Origin: Novosphingobium sp. PC22D
GTDB lineage: Bacteria > Pseudomonadota > Alphaproteobacteria > Sphingomonadales > Sphingomonadaceae
Length of the DNA: 64,000 bases
Assembly (NCBI RefSeq): GCF_002556635.1
Contig: NZ_MWMO01000001.1
Span: 186,001-250,000 of the forward strand
Reading direction: 5' to 3'
Made by a program: the position numbers and the translations under genes. The notes under the pieces are model-generated. The model did no database searches, was not told the DNA's origin, and was given only the letters and a program-made list of their open reading frames with translations. Positions 36,677 through 45,817 of this stretch are shown here, in pieces. The number at the start of each line of letters is the position of its first letter. Position 1 is the first letter of the stretch.

Positions 36677-37438
36677 TCAAGGATTGGTGCTGTCGGTTTC
36701 GAAATCGAGGAACAGCGAGCCCTCGCCGTAGAGATAGTCCGGCCGAAAATGCGCGTAGGCTTCGAGCGCGGCGCGATCGGGAATCGTGACCCGGCCACGG
36801 TTGAGTTCGAGCAGTTCCTTTTGCCGCAGCGACTTGATCACGCGGTTGATGTGGACCGCGGTCGTGCCGCAGGCATTGGCGAGATGCGTTTGCAGCAGCG
36901 GCATGTTGAAGCCGTGCGGATCGGCGAGTCCGACGAAGTTGAGCCGGTGCCACAGCTCGGCGACGATATGCGCGAGCCGCTCCCCGGCGCGCAACTGCTC
37001 GAGCTTGACGATCCATTCGCGGTGGATGGCCGCGTCGAGGAGGGTCGAGAACCACAGCAATCGCGTAAGGTGCGGCTCCTGAGCGACGATCTCGGCCAGT
37101 TTCGCATGCGGAACGTAGGCGACGAGGCTCGGCCCAACGGTCACGATGTCATGGTCGAGCCGCTTGAGCGCGAAGGCGTGCAGATCGACGAAGTCGCCGG
37201 GGACCTGCAAGCCGACAATGTTGCGATTGCCCGAATCGTTGATCACCCGGGAGATGAAGCCGTCGATCAGCATCGTGCTCTGCCTCGCGACGACACCGCG
37301 TTCGAGAATGCACGTTCCGTCTGGGACGCGTTCGACGCGCTCGACCAGGGAATCGAGCAACGCGCTCTCGCGTTCGGACATGACGTGCCTCAAGCGACCC
37401 TTGAGAAACAGTCGCATGTGGCCTTCTGGCTCGCTCAC
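36677..37438 (-). CDS. Crp/Fnr family transcriptional regulator
   Basis: A 253-residue protein with an N-terminal cyclic-nucleotide-type beta-barrel (about 20-130; GTCILERGV, GLQVPGDFVDLHAF), a long dimer helix and a C-terminal winged helix (about 155-235; LLQTHLANACGTTAVHINRVIKSLRQKELLEL). The FNR cysteine cluster is absent, so it is not an oxygen-sensing Fe-S FNR. The recognition helix reads AVHINRV rather than the ETxSR of FNR. The gene is convergent with ligD and divergent from the molybdenum-hydroxylase operon. Signal and targets are unknown. Confidence 0.9.
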   Translation of the reverse strand: MSEPEGHMRLFLKGRLRHVMSERESALLDSLVERVERVPDGTCILERGVVARQSTMLIDGFISRVINDSGNRNIVGLQVPGDFVDLHAFALKRLDHDIVTVGPSLVAYVPHAKLAEIVAQEPHLTRLLWFSTLLDAAIHREWIVKLEQLRAGERLAHIVAELWHRLNFVGLADPHGFNMPLLQTHLANACGTTAVHINRVIKSLRQKELLELNRGRVTIPDRAALEAYAHFRPDYLYGEGSLFLDFETDSTNP

Positions 37439-37458
37439 TTGTCACCTAATCCGCCGGA

Positions 37459-37472
37459 TTGATATATGTTAA
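37459..37472. promoter_or_regulatory. Possible Crp/Fnr-family box upstream of the regulator gene
   Basis: TTGAT-ATAT-GTTAA fits the relaxed FNR/FixK pattern TTRAY-N4-RTYAA. It lies 21 bases upstream of the regulator's start and about 185 bases upstream of the divergent coxG-like gene. The regulator's recognition helix is not FNR-like, so a match may be coincidental. Confidence 0.35.
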
Positions 37473-37654
37473 GTTTCCGCAGGCTCGACCGCAACCTTGC
37501 ATGTCTCCCTGCCGGGGCAACGCGCGAAACATGGCTTTGTTCTCGAGAAAATCGTCGAGGCGCAAAGTTTGGATCGCGAGCCGTTCCCGCACTTGCGCGG
37601 CGGATGCGGAGCCTTAAGAGTGACGGTGGATCATAGGCGGGAGAGGCCAGCAAT

Positions 37655-38383
37655 ATGCAGATGACCGGCGAGCAGACGATTGCCGCGCCACGCGATCGCG
37701 TCTGGGCGGCGCTCAACGACCCGGACGTGCTGCGCCAATGCATTCCCGGCTGCCAGAGCCTCGAGCGTGACGGCGACAACCGCTTCGTCGCGGTCGCTGA
37801 AGTGAAGATCGGGCCGATCGGCGCGCGCTTCAAAGGCAATGTCGCGCTCTCCGACCTCGATCCGCCCAACGGCTACACGATCACCGGCTCGGGCAATGGC
37901 GGCATCGCCGGCAGCGCCAAGGGCGGCGCGAAAGTCCGCCTGGCCGATGCGCCGGGCGGCACGCTGGTCGCCTACGAGGTCGACGCCGAGGTCGGCGGGC
38001 GGATGGCGCAGCTCGGCGGTCCGATCATCGACGCGACGGCCAGGAACCTCGCGGCCAAGTTCTTCGCCAAATTCGGCGAGGTGGTCGGCGGGGGGGAGGC
38101 CCCCGCGCGGGAAACGAGTGGGAGCGCTGCGCCGGCGGCCCCGGAGGCCCGAACCGCGCCCGCCGCAACCGTGCCTGCCCCCGCGACCGCCGCGCCGGTC
38201 CGATCCGCTTCGGCGATCGTCGGCTTGTGGGGCTGGATCGCGGCGATCGTCGTCTCGATCCTCGCCGGCTACGTGCTCGGCAACGCCGAGGTGCAGGGCA
38301 GCATCGTCATGATGGTCATGGTACTTGCCGTGGTGGTCGCGGCCGCCGCCTTCGAGGCGGGACGGCGCGGAGGCCGCCCGTGA
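37655..38383 (+). CDS. CoxG-like SRPBCC protein with C-terminal membrane anchor
   Basis: A 242-residue protein. Residues 1-145 are a CoxG-type SRPBCC domain (MQMTGEQTIAAPRDRVWAALNDPDVLRQCIPGCQSLE, typical CIPG motif). A Pro/Ala-rich linker (150-185) leads to two membrane helices at 189-209 and 216-234. CoxG proteins attach molybdenum hydroxylases to the membrane and are implicated in handing electrons to quinone. The next gene starts inside its stop codon (GTGA), so it belongs to the same operon. Confidence 0.88.
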   Translation: MQMTGEQTIAAPRDRVWAALNDPDVLRQCIPGCQSLERDGDNRFVAVAEVKIGPIGARFKGNVALSDLDPPNGYTITGSGNGGIAGSAKGGAKVRLADAPGGTLVAYEVDAEVGGRMAQLGGPIIDATARNLAAKFFAKFGEVVGGGEAPARETSGSAAPAAPEARTAPAATVPAPATAAPVRSASAIVGLWGWIAAIVVSILAGYVLGNAEVQGSIVMMVMVLAVVVAAAAFEAGRRGGRP

Positions 38384-39249
38384 AGCCCGCCCCGTTCGAC
38401 TATGTGGCGCCGCGCAGCGTCGAGGAAGCCTGCGCCGTGCTTGCCGAGGCAGGGGGCGGCGCCACCGTCATCGCCGGGGGGCAGACGCTGGTGCCGCTGC
38501 TCAACCTGCGCATGAGCCAGCCCTTCATCCTCGTCGACATCACCCGCATCGAGGCGATGAAGGGCGTGCGGCGCACCGATGGCGGCATCTGGGTGGGACC
38601 CGCGACGCGCCAGGCCGATGCCCTTGCCGATCCCACGCTTGCCGAGCACCTGCCCGCCTTCACGGCGGCGCTGCGCCACGTCGGCCATTACCAGACGCGC
38701 AACCGCGGCACCGTGGGCGGCTCGGTCGCGCTGGGCGAACCGGCGGCGGAAATGCCCGCGACCGCGGTCGCGCTCGGCGCGCGCATCGAAATCACCTCGG
38801 CTAGTGGGACACGCACCGTCCCGGCAGACGAATTCTACCTCGGGCCCTACATGACCGTGCTGGAGCCCGACGAACTGGTCACCGGGATCGTCTATCCCGA
38901 CTGGGCGGCGGGCCACGTCGTGCTGTTTCGCGAGGTGGCGCAGCGGCCCGGCGATTTCGCGCTGGTCGGCATGGTCGGCGCGCTGGAACTGCGCGGCGGC
39001 ACGATCGCGCGCGCCGGGCTCGGCCTGTTCGGCATGGGGCCGACGCCGGTCAAGGCGCGCCAGGCCGAGGCTGCCCTCGTCGGCGCGACCCTCGACGCGC
39101 TCGACCCCCGGGCCGTGGCCGACCTCGCCGTGGCCGACTGCGCGCCGTTCGACGATCACCACGCCAGCGCCGAATACCGCCGCACCGTCGGCCGGCGCAT
39201 CGTCGCCGGGACGCTGCGCGAGGCACTCGCATTGAAGGAGGCCGCATGA
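38380..39249 (+). CDS. Molybdenum hydroxylase FAD-binding (medium) subunit
   Basis: A 289-residue protein starting at GTG 38380, overlapping the previous stop by 4 bases. It has the CoxM-type FAD motifs AGGQTLVPLLNLRMSQP and TVGGSVALGEPAAEMPA (the usual TIGGS/TVGGS loop), with a C-terminal CoxM-like domain. It carries electrons from the iron-sulfur clusters to the final acceptor. It overlaps the 2Fe-2S subunit gene by 4 bases. Confidence 0.93.
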   Translation: MKPAPFDYVAPRSVEEACAVLAEAGGGATVIAGGQTLVPLLNLRMSQPFILVDITRIEAMKGVRRTDGGIWVGPATRQADALADPTLAEHLPAFTAALRHVGHYQTRNRGTVGGSVALGEPAAEMPATAVALGARIEITSASGTRTVPADEFYLGPYMTVLEPDELVTGIVYPDWAAGHVVLFREVAQRPGDFALVGMVGALELRGGTIARAGLGLFGMGPTPVKARQAEAALVGATLDALDPRAVADLAVADCAPFDDHHASAEYRRTVGRRIVAGTLREALALKEAA

Positions 39250-39761
39250 GCGAGCCCAGGAACAAGCTCGACATCGAAGTCACCGTCAACGGCCGCCGCC
39301 ACGCGGCCACGGTCGAGGCGCGCACCAGCCTGGGCGAATTCCTGCGCGAGGCACTCGGCTATACCGGCACCCACCTGGCTTGCGAGCACGGCGTGTGCGG
39401 TGCCTGCACGGTGCGGCTGGACGGCAAGGCCGTGCGCTCGTGCCTGATGCTCGCGGTGCAGGCCGACGGCGCCGAGATCGTGACGGTCGAAGGGCTGGCC
39501 GGGGCGGACGGCACGTTCCATCCGGTGCAGCAGGCGATGCGCGACAACTTCGCATTGCAATGCGGCTTTTGCACGCCCGGCGTCGCGATCACGCTGGCGA
39601 CGCTCTACGACGGCGACACCCGGCCCACGGTCGAGCAGATGGAGCTGGCGATGAGCGGGCATATCTGCCGCTGCACCGGCTACCAGGGCATTCGCCGCGC
39701 GATCCGCCAGCTTGCGGGCGAAGCGCCTGCGAGCGCCGATCATGCGGGAGAACAGGCATGA
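39246..39761 (+). CDS. Molybdenum hydroxylase 2Fe-2S (small) subunit
   Basis: A 171-residue protein with a plant-ferredoxin-like first cluster (CEHGVCGACTVRLDGKAVRSC) and the helical second cluster motif (CGFCTPG and CRCTGY). This is the two-cluster small subunit of the xanthine oxidase family. It relays electrons from molybdenum to FAD. It overlaps both neighbours by 4 bases. Confidence 0.96.
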   Translation: MSEPRNKLDIEVTVNGRRHAATVEARTSLGEFLREALGYTGTHLACEHGVCGACTVRLDGKAVRSCLMLAVQADGAEIVTVEGLAGADGTFHPVQQAMRDNFALQCGFCTPGVAITLATLYDGDTRPTVEQMELAMSGHICRCTGYQGIRRAIRQLAGEAPASADHAGEQA

Positions 39762-42565
39762 ACGTCCATGTTCCCGGCTCTCATGGCCCGAGCGCCCACC
39801 GCTACGTCGGCGAACGCACCCCGCGCAAAGAGGACGGGCGCCTGCTGACCGGACGCGGCCAGTTCGTCGACGATATCCGTCTGCCCGGCATGCTCCACGT
39901 CGCCTACGCGCGTTCGCCGGTCGCGCGCGGGCGGATCGTTTCGATCGACAAGGCCGCCGCGCTCGACATCCCCGGCGTCCATGCGATCTACACGCAGGAG
40001 GATTTCGCCGGAATTCCCCTCAACGTGATGAACTTCTTCTTCGGGCCGGTCGAATGCCCGGTGACGATCCTCGCCGACGGCCGCGTCGCCTGCGTCGGCG
40101 ATCCGGTGGCGATGGTCATCGCCGACAGCCGCGCGATCGCCGAGGACGCCGCCGCCGTGCTAGAGATCGAGATCGACGAGGAGACGCCCGTCGTCACGCT
40201 GGCCGACGCGCGGACGGGGCCGCTGGTCCATCCCGGCATGGAAAGCAACATCTCGCAGGAGATGGGCGAGGAGGAGATCGACGAGGAGCTGCAGGCCGCG
40301 CTCGACGGGGCCGCGCACAAGGTCACCAAGACGATCATCCACCAGCGCATCGCGCAGTCGCCGATGGAGACGCGCGGCTGCGTCGCGACGGGTGACGGCG
40401 CCGAAGAAATGACGATCTGGATCGGCTGCCAGAGCCCGCATCTCGTGGCGCGTTACACCTCGCTCGCGCTCGGACTGCCCGAGACGGCGATCCGCGTCAT
40501 CGCCAAGGACGTGGGTGGTGGCTTCGGCCTCAAGAACTTCCCCTGGCGCGAGGAAATCGCGGTGATCGTTGCCGCGCGGCTGTTCGGCCGGCCGCTCAAG
40601 TGGATCGAGGATCGCTTCGAATCGCTCACCGCCTCGAGCCATGCGCGCGAGCAGGAAATCACGCTGACCGCGGGTTTCGACGCGGAAGGCCACCTTGTCG
40701 CAGCACATGCGGACTATGCCTCGAACAACGGCGCCTGGCCGATGGGCGAGGACTGCAACATCGCGGTGCACATGTTCATGTGGCCCGCCTACAAGCTGCC
40801 GAAATACGGCTTCATCACGCGCGGCTGGTACACCAACACCATGGGTCTGGGCGGCTATCGCGGCCCCTGGGCGATGGAATCGCTGATTCGCGAGACGCTG
40901 CTCGACGACGCCGCGCGACAGATCGGCATCGCTCCCGAGGAAATCCGGCGGCGCAATCTCGTCTACCTCAAGGACCAGCCCACGGTCTCGAACATGGGCA
41001 TCCCGATCGAGGACATCACGCCGGGTGAATGCCTCGAAAAGCTGCTCGCGAATTTCGACGTGGCCGCGTTCCGCAAGGAGCAGGCGGCGGCGCGCGAGGC
41101 GGGGCGCTATCTCGGCCTCGGGCTTGCCACCTATATCGAGCCGACCGGCTCGGCGGGGCAGATGGCGCCGATGACGGGCGAACTGGCCACGGTGCGGATC
41201 GAGCCGACCGGCAAGGTGACGGCCTCGCTTTCCACCCACTCGCAGGGCCACGGCACCGCGACGACGATGGCGCAGGTCATCGCCGACCGGCTCGGCGTGA
41301 AGTACGAGGACGTCACGGTCTTCGAAGGCGATTCTGCGTTCGGCGGGTTCGGCCCCGGCGCGGCAGGCAGCCGCCAGGGCGTGATCGCGGGCGGGGCGGC
41401 CTGGACCACCTCGGAAATGCTGGCGGACAAGGTCAAGGTTCTTGCCGCGCACTTGTGCAACGCCAGCCCCGAGGCGGTGCGGATCGAGGACGGCGTCGCG
41501 CATATCGAGGGCGCGCCGGAAATGGCGAAGTCCCTGAAGGAGCTGGCCGAGATCGCCTATGGCGAGCCCGACCGCCTGCCCGAAGGGCTCGGCACCGGGC
41601 TCGAGGCGCAGTACCGCTACCAGCCGCCGCCGATCACGATGACCAGCGCGGCGCACGCCTGCGTGGTCGATATCGACGCCGAGACCGGGTTCGTGAAGAT
41701 CCTGCGCTGGATCAGCTCGGAAGACTGCGGCACGGTGATCAATCCGGGCGTGGTCGAAGGCCAGATCGCGGGCGGTCTGGCGCAGGCGATCGGGCAGGTC
41801 CTGCTCGAGGACATGCCCTACGACGCGCGCGGCAATCCGCTGGCCGCGACCTTCAAGGACTATCTGATGCCCGCCATCAGCGACATCCCGGACTTTGAAT
41901 ACCTCCACGCCAACACGCCCTCGCAGACGACGGGCGGCATGCGCGGCGTGGGCGAGGGCGGCGCGATCGTGGGGCCGCCGACGCTGGTGAACGCGATCGC
42001 CGACGCTCTCAGCCCCTTCGGCGAGATCGAGGTGAACCTGCCGTTCACCCCCGCCAAGATCCTCGACGTGATCGAGGGGCGCGACGTTTCGGGCACCGCG
42101 GCGAAGTATGCGGCCGAACGCGCCGCGGCGAAGGCCCCGGTCGCGCCCGCGCCCGGTTCGGTGGTGAAGTCCGACTTGCCGAGCCCGGACCGGGCGATGA
42201 TGCCGGGCGGCGCCGCCGCGCCCGTGCCCGAGGCGGCACCCGCCGCTCCGGCCGAACCCGCCGCTCCCGCCTCGCCCGACGGTGACTGGCACGTCGTGAT
42301 GAAGCCGCCGATGGGCCCGCAGCAGGAAATGACCGCGCATTTCGAGACCGAGGGCAGCGCGCTATCGGGGTATCTCAGCAGTCCGGAAGGCTCGCAGGAC
42401 TTTACCGGCACCTTTGCCGACAACCGGCTGAAGTTCGATCTCCACGTCGAGAAGCCGATCAAGATGACGCTCAAGTACGACATCGTCCTCGACGGCGACA
42501 CGCTGACCGGCAAGGCCAAGCTCGGCATGATGGGCTCGGCCAAGCTCAAGGGAACGCGCATCTGA
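39758..42565 (+). CDS. Molybdenum-cofactor (large) subunit with an added C-terminal domain
   Basis: A 935-residue protein. The xanthine-oxidase-family core includes GERTPRKEDGRLLTGRGQFVDDI, DVGGGFGLK, and the catalytic Glu733 in GVGEGGAIVGPP. The loop that holds the CO-oxidising cysteine in true CoxL (AYxCSFR) reads G-G-Y367-R-G-P-W, so this is not a form I CO dehydrogenase; it is closer to the form II-like group with unknown substrates. After a Pro/Ala linker (about 785-840), a 95-residue beta-rich domain (841-935) is appended, starting DWHVVMKPPMGPQ. No maturation genes are nearby. Confidence 0.93.
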   Translation: MNVHVPGSHGPSAHRYVGERTPRKEDGRLLTGRGQFVDDIRLPGMLHVAYARSPVARGRIVSIDKAAALDIPGVHAIYTQEDFAGIPLNVMNFFFGPVECPVTILADGRVACVGDPVAMVIADSRAIAEDAAAVLEIEIDEETPVVTLADARTGPLVHPGMESNISQEMGEEEIDEELQAALDGAAHKVTKTIIHQRIAQSPMETRGCVATGDGAEEMTIWIGCQSPHLVARYTSLALGLPETAIRVIAKDVGGGFGLKNFPWREEIAVIVAARLFGRPLKWIEDRFESLTASSHAREQEITLTAGFDAEGHLVAAHADYASNNGAWPMGEDCNIAVHMFMWPAYKLPKYGFITRGWYTNTMGLGGYRGPWAMESLIRETLLDDAARQIGIAPEEIRRRNLVYLKDQPTVSNMGIPIEDITPGECLEKLLANFDVAAFRKEQAAAREAGRYLGLGLATYIEPTGSAGQMAPMTGELATVRIEPTGKVTASLSTHSQGHGTATTMAQVIADRLGVKYEDVTVFEGDSAFGGFGPGAAGSRQGVIAGGAAWTTSEMLADKVKVLAAHLCNASPEAVRIEDGVAHIEGAPEMAKSLKELAEIAYGEPDRLPEGLGTGLEAQYRYQPPPITMTSAAHACVVDIDAETGFVKILRWISSEDCGTVINPGVVEGQIAGGLAQAIGQVLLEDMPYDARGNPLAATFKDYLMPAISDIPDFEYLHANTPSQTTGGMRGVGEGGAIVGPPTLVNAIADALSPFGEIEVNLPFTPAKILDVIEGRDVSGTAAKYAAERAAAKAPVAPAPGSVVKSDLPSPDRAMMPGGAAAPVPEAAPAAPAEPAAPASPDGDWHVVMKPPMGPQQEMTAHFETEGSALSGYLSSPEGSQDFTGTFADNRLKFDLHVEKPIKMTLKYDIVLDGDTLTGKAKLGMMGSAKLKGTRI

Positions 42566-42626
42566 CGCAAGCGCATTGACGGCATCCGCCTCGGGTGGCC
42601 TTCGGGCAGGAGGGATGGAGGCGGTG

Positions 42627-43118
42627 ATGCGGATGCGACGGACAGGGTTGACGGCGGGCGTGCTGGCGCTTGCGCTCGCGGGGTGTTCGGCGATGGGCGG
42701 CAAGGCGTCATCGGCCTCGGATGACGACACCGAGCAGACGCTCGCGCCTTCGCTCGCCGGCACGAGCTGGCAACTCGTCGCCTTCGAATCGGCGGACGAT
42801 GCGCAGGGCACGAAGCGGCCCGCGCCCGACCATACCGTCTCGATCACGTTTGCCGAAGACGGCGCATTCGCGGCCAAGCTCGACTGCAACCGCGGTTCCG
42901 GAAGCTGGCAGGCGCAGATGACCGGCGCCGCCGGCGGATCGCTCGCGATCACGCCGCTGGCGACGACCCGCGCCTTCTGCCTCGAGCCCTCGCTCGGCGA
43001 GATGGTCGCCGCCGCGTTGCCCGACGTCGCGAGCTACACCATGCGCGACGGCAAGCTCTACCTCGCGTTGAAGATGGACGGCGGCATTTTCGCGTTTGCC
43101 CCGCTTCCCGACGAGTAG
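42627..43118 (+). CDS. META-domain lipoprotein
   Basis: A 163-residue protein with a lipoprotein signal ending LALALAGC (Cys about 20). It carries a META/HslJ-like domain: LAGTSWQLVAFE, HTVSITFAEDGAFAAKLDCNRGSGSW, ITPLATTRAFC and a final strand. Such domains are found in envelope stress proteins such as HslJ. I start at 42627 because GGAGG lies 5 bases before that ATG; two other in-frame ATGs are close by. It follows the molybdenum operon by about 60 bases and may be co-transcribed. Confidence 0.85.
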   Translation: MRMRRTGLTAGVLALALAGCSAMGGKASSASDDDTEQTLAPSLAGTSWQLVAFESADDAQGTKRPAPDHTVSITFAEDGAFAAKLDCNRGSGSWQAQMTGAAGGSLAITPLATTRAFCLEPSLGEMVAAALPDVASYTMRDGKLYLALKMDGGIFAFAPLPDE

Positions 43119-43429
43119 GCGAGCGGGGTCGCGCCGTTACGGTGTCGATGTCGCCATCAAAATGCGCCGCCTTGCGAAGACCTGCTCATGACGAATCTCT
43201 GACCAGACCAAGTCCACGCAACTAATTATCGTTGTGGCGACTCCGTGATTGACCCGATCATCGATGACGATAAGTTCGGCATCGAGGGGCAAATGCGGGG
43301 GCCTTTCCTAATTGACCGATTCGACCTGTCGCCTGCGGGCGCCTTGGGCCGAATGCGGGGAGCGTGCGCGAAAAGGGTGGCCATTTCCCGGTAAAGCGGC
43401 GTGCCTCGCTCGTTAGTGAGGGAGATGTC
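43119..43429. other. 311-base region upstream of the CHAT operon
   Basis: No protein-coding signal. It contains two TTGACC elements (in ATTGACCCGAT near 43250 and ATTGACCGAT near 43312) that could be -35 boxes, the first with GATAAG 15 bases later. Just before the CHAT gene a small hairpin (CCTCGCT with AGTGAGG) overlaps its GAGGGAG ribosome-binding site. It probably holds the operon promoter. Confidence 0.4.
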
Positions 43430-45817
43430 ATGCAGCACGTGTACCGTTTACTTGCCTGCGCGGCGGCGGCGCCTTTCGCCGCCACGGCCGTGCACGCGGC
43501 CACGCCCCAGGACATCTGCAGCACGCCCCGCGCCAGCGCGCCGGTGGCGCCGTCAGGGCTCGAGGCCGCCGCGACCCGGGCCGAGGCCGCACTGGCGCAG
43601 ACGCGCGGGCAACTGACCAGTTCGGGGCTTTCCGAACTTCTCGACGTGCAGGACGGCGAGGCGGACGCGGCGCAGGCCACTCCGGCCGCGAGCCTTGCGC
43701 TGGCGCGCTATTGCTCGGCGGCGGGCGAGGCGATGCGCGTCGCCGTGCTCGGCAGCGACCAGCGCGCGGCCAGCTATTTCAGAACCGCGCTCGGCGCCGC
43801 CACGCGGGTGGAGGACGATGCGCTCGCCGGCCGTATCGCCTATCGGCTCGCGCTGTCGGTGACGCAGACCTCCGCCGATCCGGGCACCCGCTCGGCGCGG
43901 GCGCAAGGCGTGGTCCCCGAGATGGCGCAGGATCTTCAGGGGCTTACCGGCCTTGCCCGGCCCGATCCCTGCGCGGACGTGTTCAGCCCGGCTTTCGACA
44001 GCGATTCGGGCTGGGCTTCGACGCGGCTTTCGCTCGATTGCTCGATCAATCGGGCCGAGGCGAGCAAGAGCTGGGACATCGCTTCGCTCGCACTGCTCCA
44101 GGTCGCGCGCAACGCCTTGCGTGAGGCCGATCGCTCGCCGCAGTCGACGGGCTATCTGCGCGAAAGCGCCGCCGAAGCGACCTCGCGCGGCTTCGATACC
44201 GCGCCGCTGATCGGCGAAGCGGCGCTGCGCCGCGACTTGCTCGCGCGGCTGGTCGAGGCCGCGCTCGACGCGCAGAGCCCCGATCTTGCGGGCATCGCCC
44301 GTGCGCTCGGCCAGCTCGCGCCGATGGTGGGAGAGGACCCCACCGAGAAGGCGCGGTTGCGGGCGCTGCAAGGTCGGCTGGCGGCCGCGCGCGGCGACAT
44401 GCCGGCCGCGGCGGGGCTGATGCGCGAGGCGATCTGGTACGAGAGCGCCAGCCCGCAGCCGCTGCGGCTGGCCGACTGGCACCTGCTGCTCGCGAGCTTC
44501 GAGCCCGAGCGACGCGACCAGCACGTGATGGCGGCCTACAACGCGATCGAAACGATCCGGCCGCTGCTGCCCGCCTACGATCCGGTGACCGAGGAATCGA
44601 TGTTCAAGCTGCGCATGGAACCGGTGTTCCGCGCCGCCGTGGTCTCGCAGCTCGGACGGGTGCGGGGCGGCGACGAGCCGGTGCAGATCGCCTCGGTGCA
44701 GCGCATCGTCGAGAGCTTCCGACAAGCCGAGATCCAGAGCACCTTCGGGCGCGACTGCGTGCCGCCGCGCATCCCGATCGAGCCCGCGCAACTCGCCGAG
44801 AACGAGGTGCTGCTCTATCCGATCCTGCTTGGCGACCGCGTCGAACTGCTCGTCGCGACGAAGCAGAGCGGGCGCTACGAGCGGATCGAACTCGACCGGC
44901 AGGTCGGGCGCGAGGAAGTGACCAACCTCGTCAACCGCATGACCTATTCGCTCGGCACCTCGTACGACAACGACTGGGCGCCGGTCTCGCGCGAACTCTG
45001 GTCGCTGCTGATCGAGCCGATCGCCTCGCGGCTCGGGCCCGATTCGACGCTGATCATCATTCCCGACGGGCCGCTGCGGCTGCTGCCCTTCGCGGCGCTG
45101 CGCGATCCCCAGGGCAAGTTCCTGATCCAGCGCACCGGCCTGACCGTCGCACCCGCGCTCGCCTATGCCCAGCCGGGCGACGCGATCCGGTCCGATCCAC
45201 GCGTGGTCGCGGCCGCGGTCGCCAAGGATGTCGAGCTGCGGGCAGGGTTCTTCCCCGAACTCGCCGGCACCATCACCGAGGCGACGGTTGCAGTCGGCGG
45301 CGAGGAGCGCGAGGCGGTCCAGCGCGGCCGTCTGCTCGAGAACTTCGCGCGCGACGAACTGGCCGGCGCGCTGCGTTCGGGCCGCGTCGACATTCTCCAC
45401 CTCGCCACCCACGCCGCGTTCAACGGCCGCTCGGAGCGCTCGTTCATCGTCGCGGGCGACGGCGCGATCCTGATCTCGGACTTGCGCGCGATGATCGAGG
45501 CGAACCGCTCGCGCGGTGACGATCTCGCGATCCTCGTGCTCAGCGCCTGCGAGACCGCGGTGGGCGACGACCAGGCCTCGATGGGGCTCGCGGGCACCGC
45601 CGTGCAGGCGGGCGCGGTGAGCGCGGTCGCTTCGCTCTGGCAAGTCAACGACGTCGGCACGGTGGAACTGATGAAGGCCTTCTACGCCAACTTGCGCGCG
45701 GGCATGCCGCGCGCCGCCGCGTTGCGGGCCGCGCAGCTCTCGCTGATCGGCTCGGGCACCGACAACGCCGACCCCGGGATATGGGGCGCCTTCACGCTGC
45801 TGGGAGGATGGCGCTGA
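43430..45817 (+). CDS. Exported CHAT-domain (caspase-like) protease
   Basis: A 795-residue protein with a signal peptide (MQHVYRLLACAAAAPFAATAVHA). A long, mostly helical, Ala/Leu/Arg-rich middle (about 60-450) may form TPR-like repeats. The C-terminal CHAT domain (about 470-795) has the His-Cys dyad: H661 in ILHLATHAAF and C707 in VLSACETAVG, then ASLWQVND. CHAT proteases are caspase/separase relatives, usually cytoplasmic, so the export signal is notable. The start follows GAGGGAG. It overlaps the TpsA gene by one base, making an operon. Confidence 0.9.
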   Translation: MQHVYRLLACAAAAPFAATAVHAATPQDICSTPRASAPVAPSGLEAAATRAEAALAQTRGQLTSSGLSELLDVQDGEADAAQATPAASLALARYCSAAGEAMRVAVLGSDQRAASYFRTALGAATRVEDDALAGRIAYRLALSVTQTSADPGTRSARAQGVVPEMAQDLQGLTGLARPDPCADVFSPAFDSDSGWASTRLSLDCSINRAEASKSWDIASLALLQVARNALREADRSPQSTGYLRESAAEATSRGFDTAPLIGEAALRRDLLARLVEAALDAQSPDLAGIARALGQLAPMVGEDPTEKARLRALQGRLAAARGDMPAAAGLMREAIWYESASPQPLRLADWHLLLASFEPERRDQHVMAAYNAIETIRPLLPAYDPVTEESMFKLRMEPVFRAAVVSQLGRVRGGDEPVQIASVQRIVESFRQAEIQSTFGRDCVPPRIPIEPAQLAENEVLLYPILLGDRVELLVATKQSGRYERIELDRQVGREEVTNLVNRMTYSLGTSYDNDWAPVSRELWSLLIEPIASRLGPDSTLIIIPDGPLRLLPFAALRDPQGKFLIQRTGLTVAPALAYAQPGDAIRSDPRVVAAAVAKDVELRAGFFPELAGTITEATVAVGGEEREAVQRGRLLENFARDELAGALRSGRVDILHLATHAAFNGRSERSFIVAGDGAILISDLRAMIEANRSRGDDLAILVLSACETAVGDDQASMGLAGTAVQAGAVSAVASLWQVNDVGTVELMKAFYANLRAGMPRAAALRAAQLSLIGSGTDNADPGIWGAFTLLGGWR

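Noticed and set aside
39758-42565. Annotation as aerobic carbon monoxide dehydrogenase (CoxL)
   Set aside because: The AYxCSFR loop with the essential cysteine is missing (GGYRGPW instead), so CO oxidation is not supported despite the Cox-like gene order.
43553-45643. 696-codon open frame antisense to the CHAT gene
   Set aside because: Shadow of a real gene whose catalytic motifs are intact on the plus strand.
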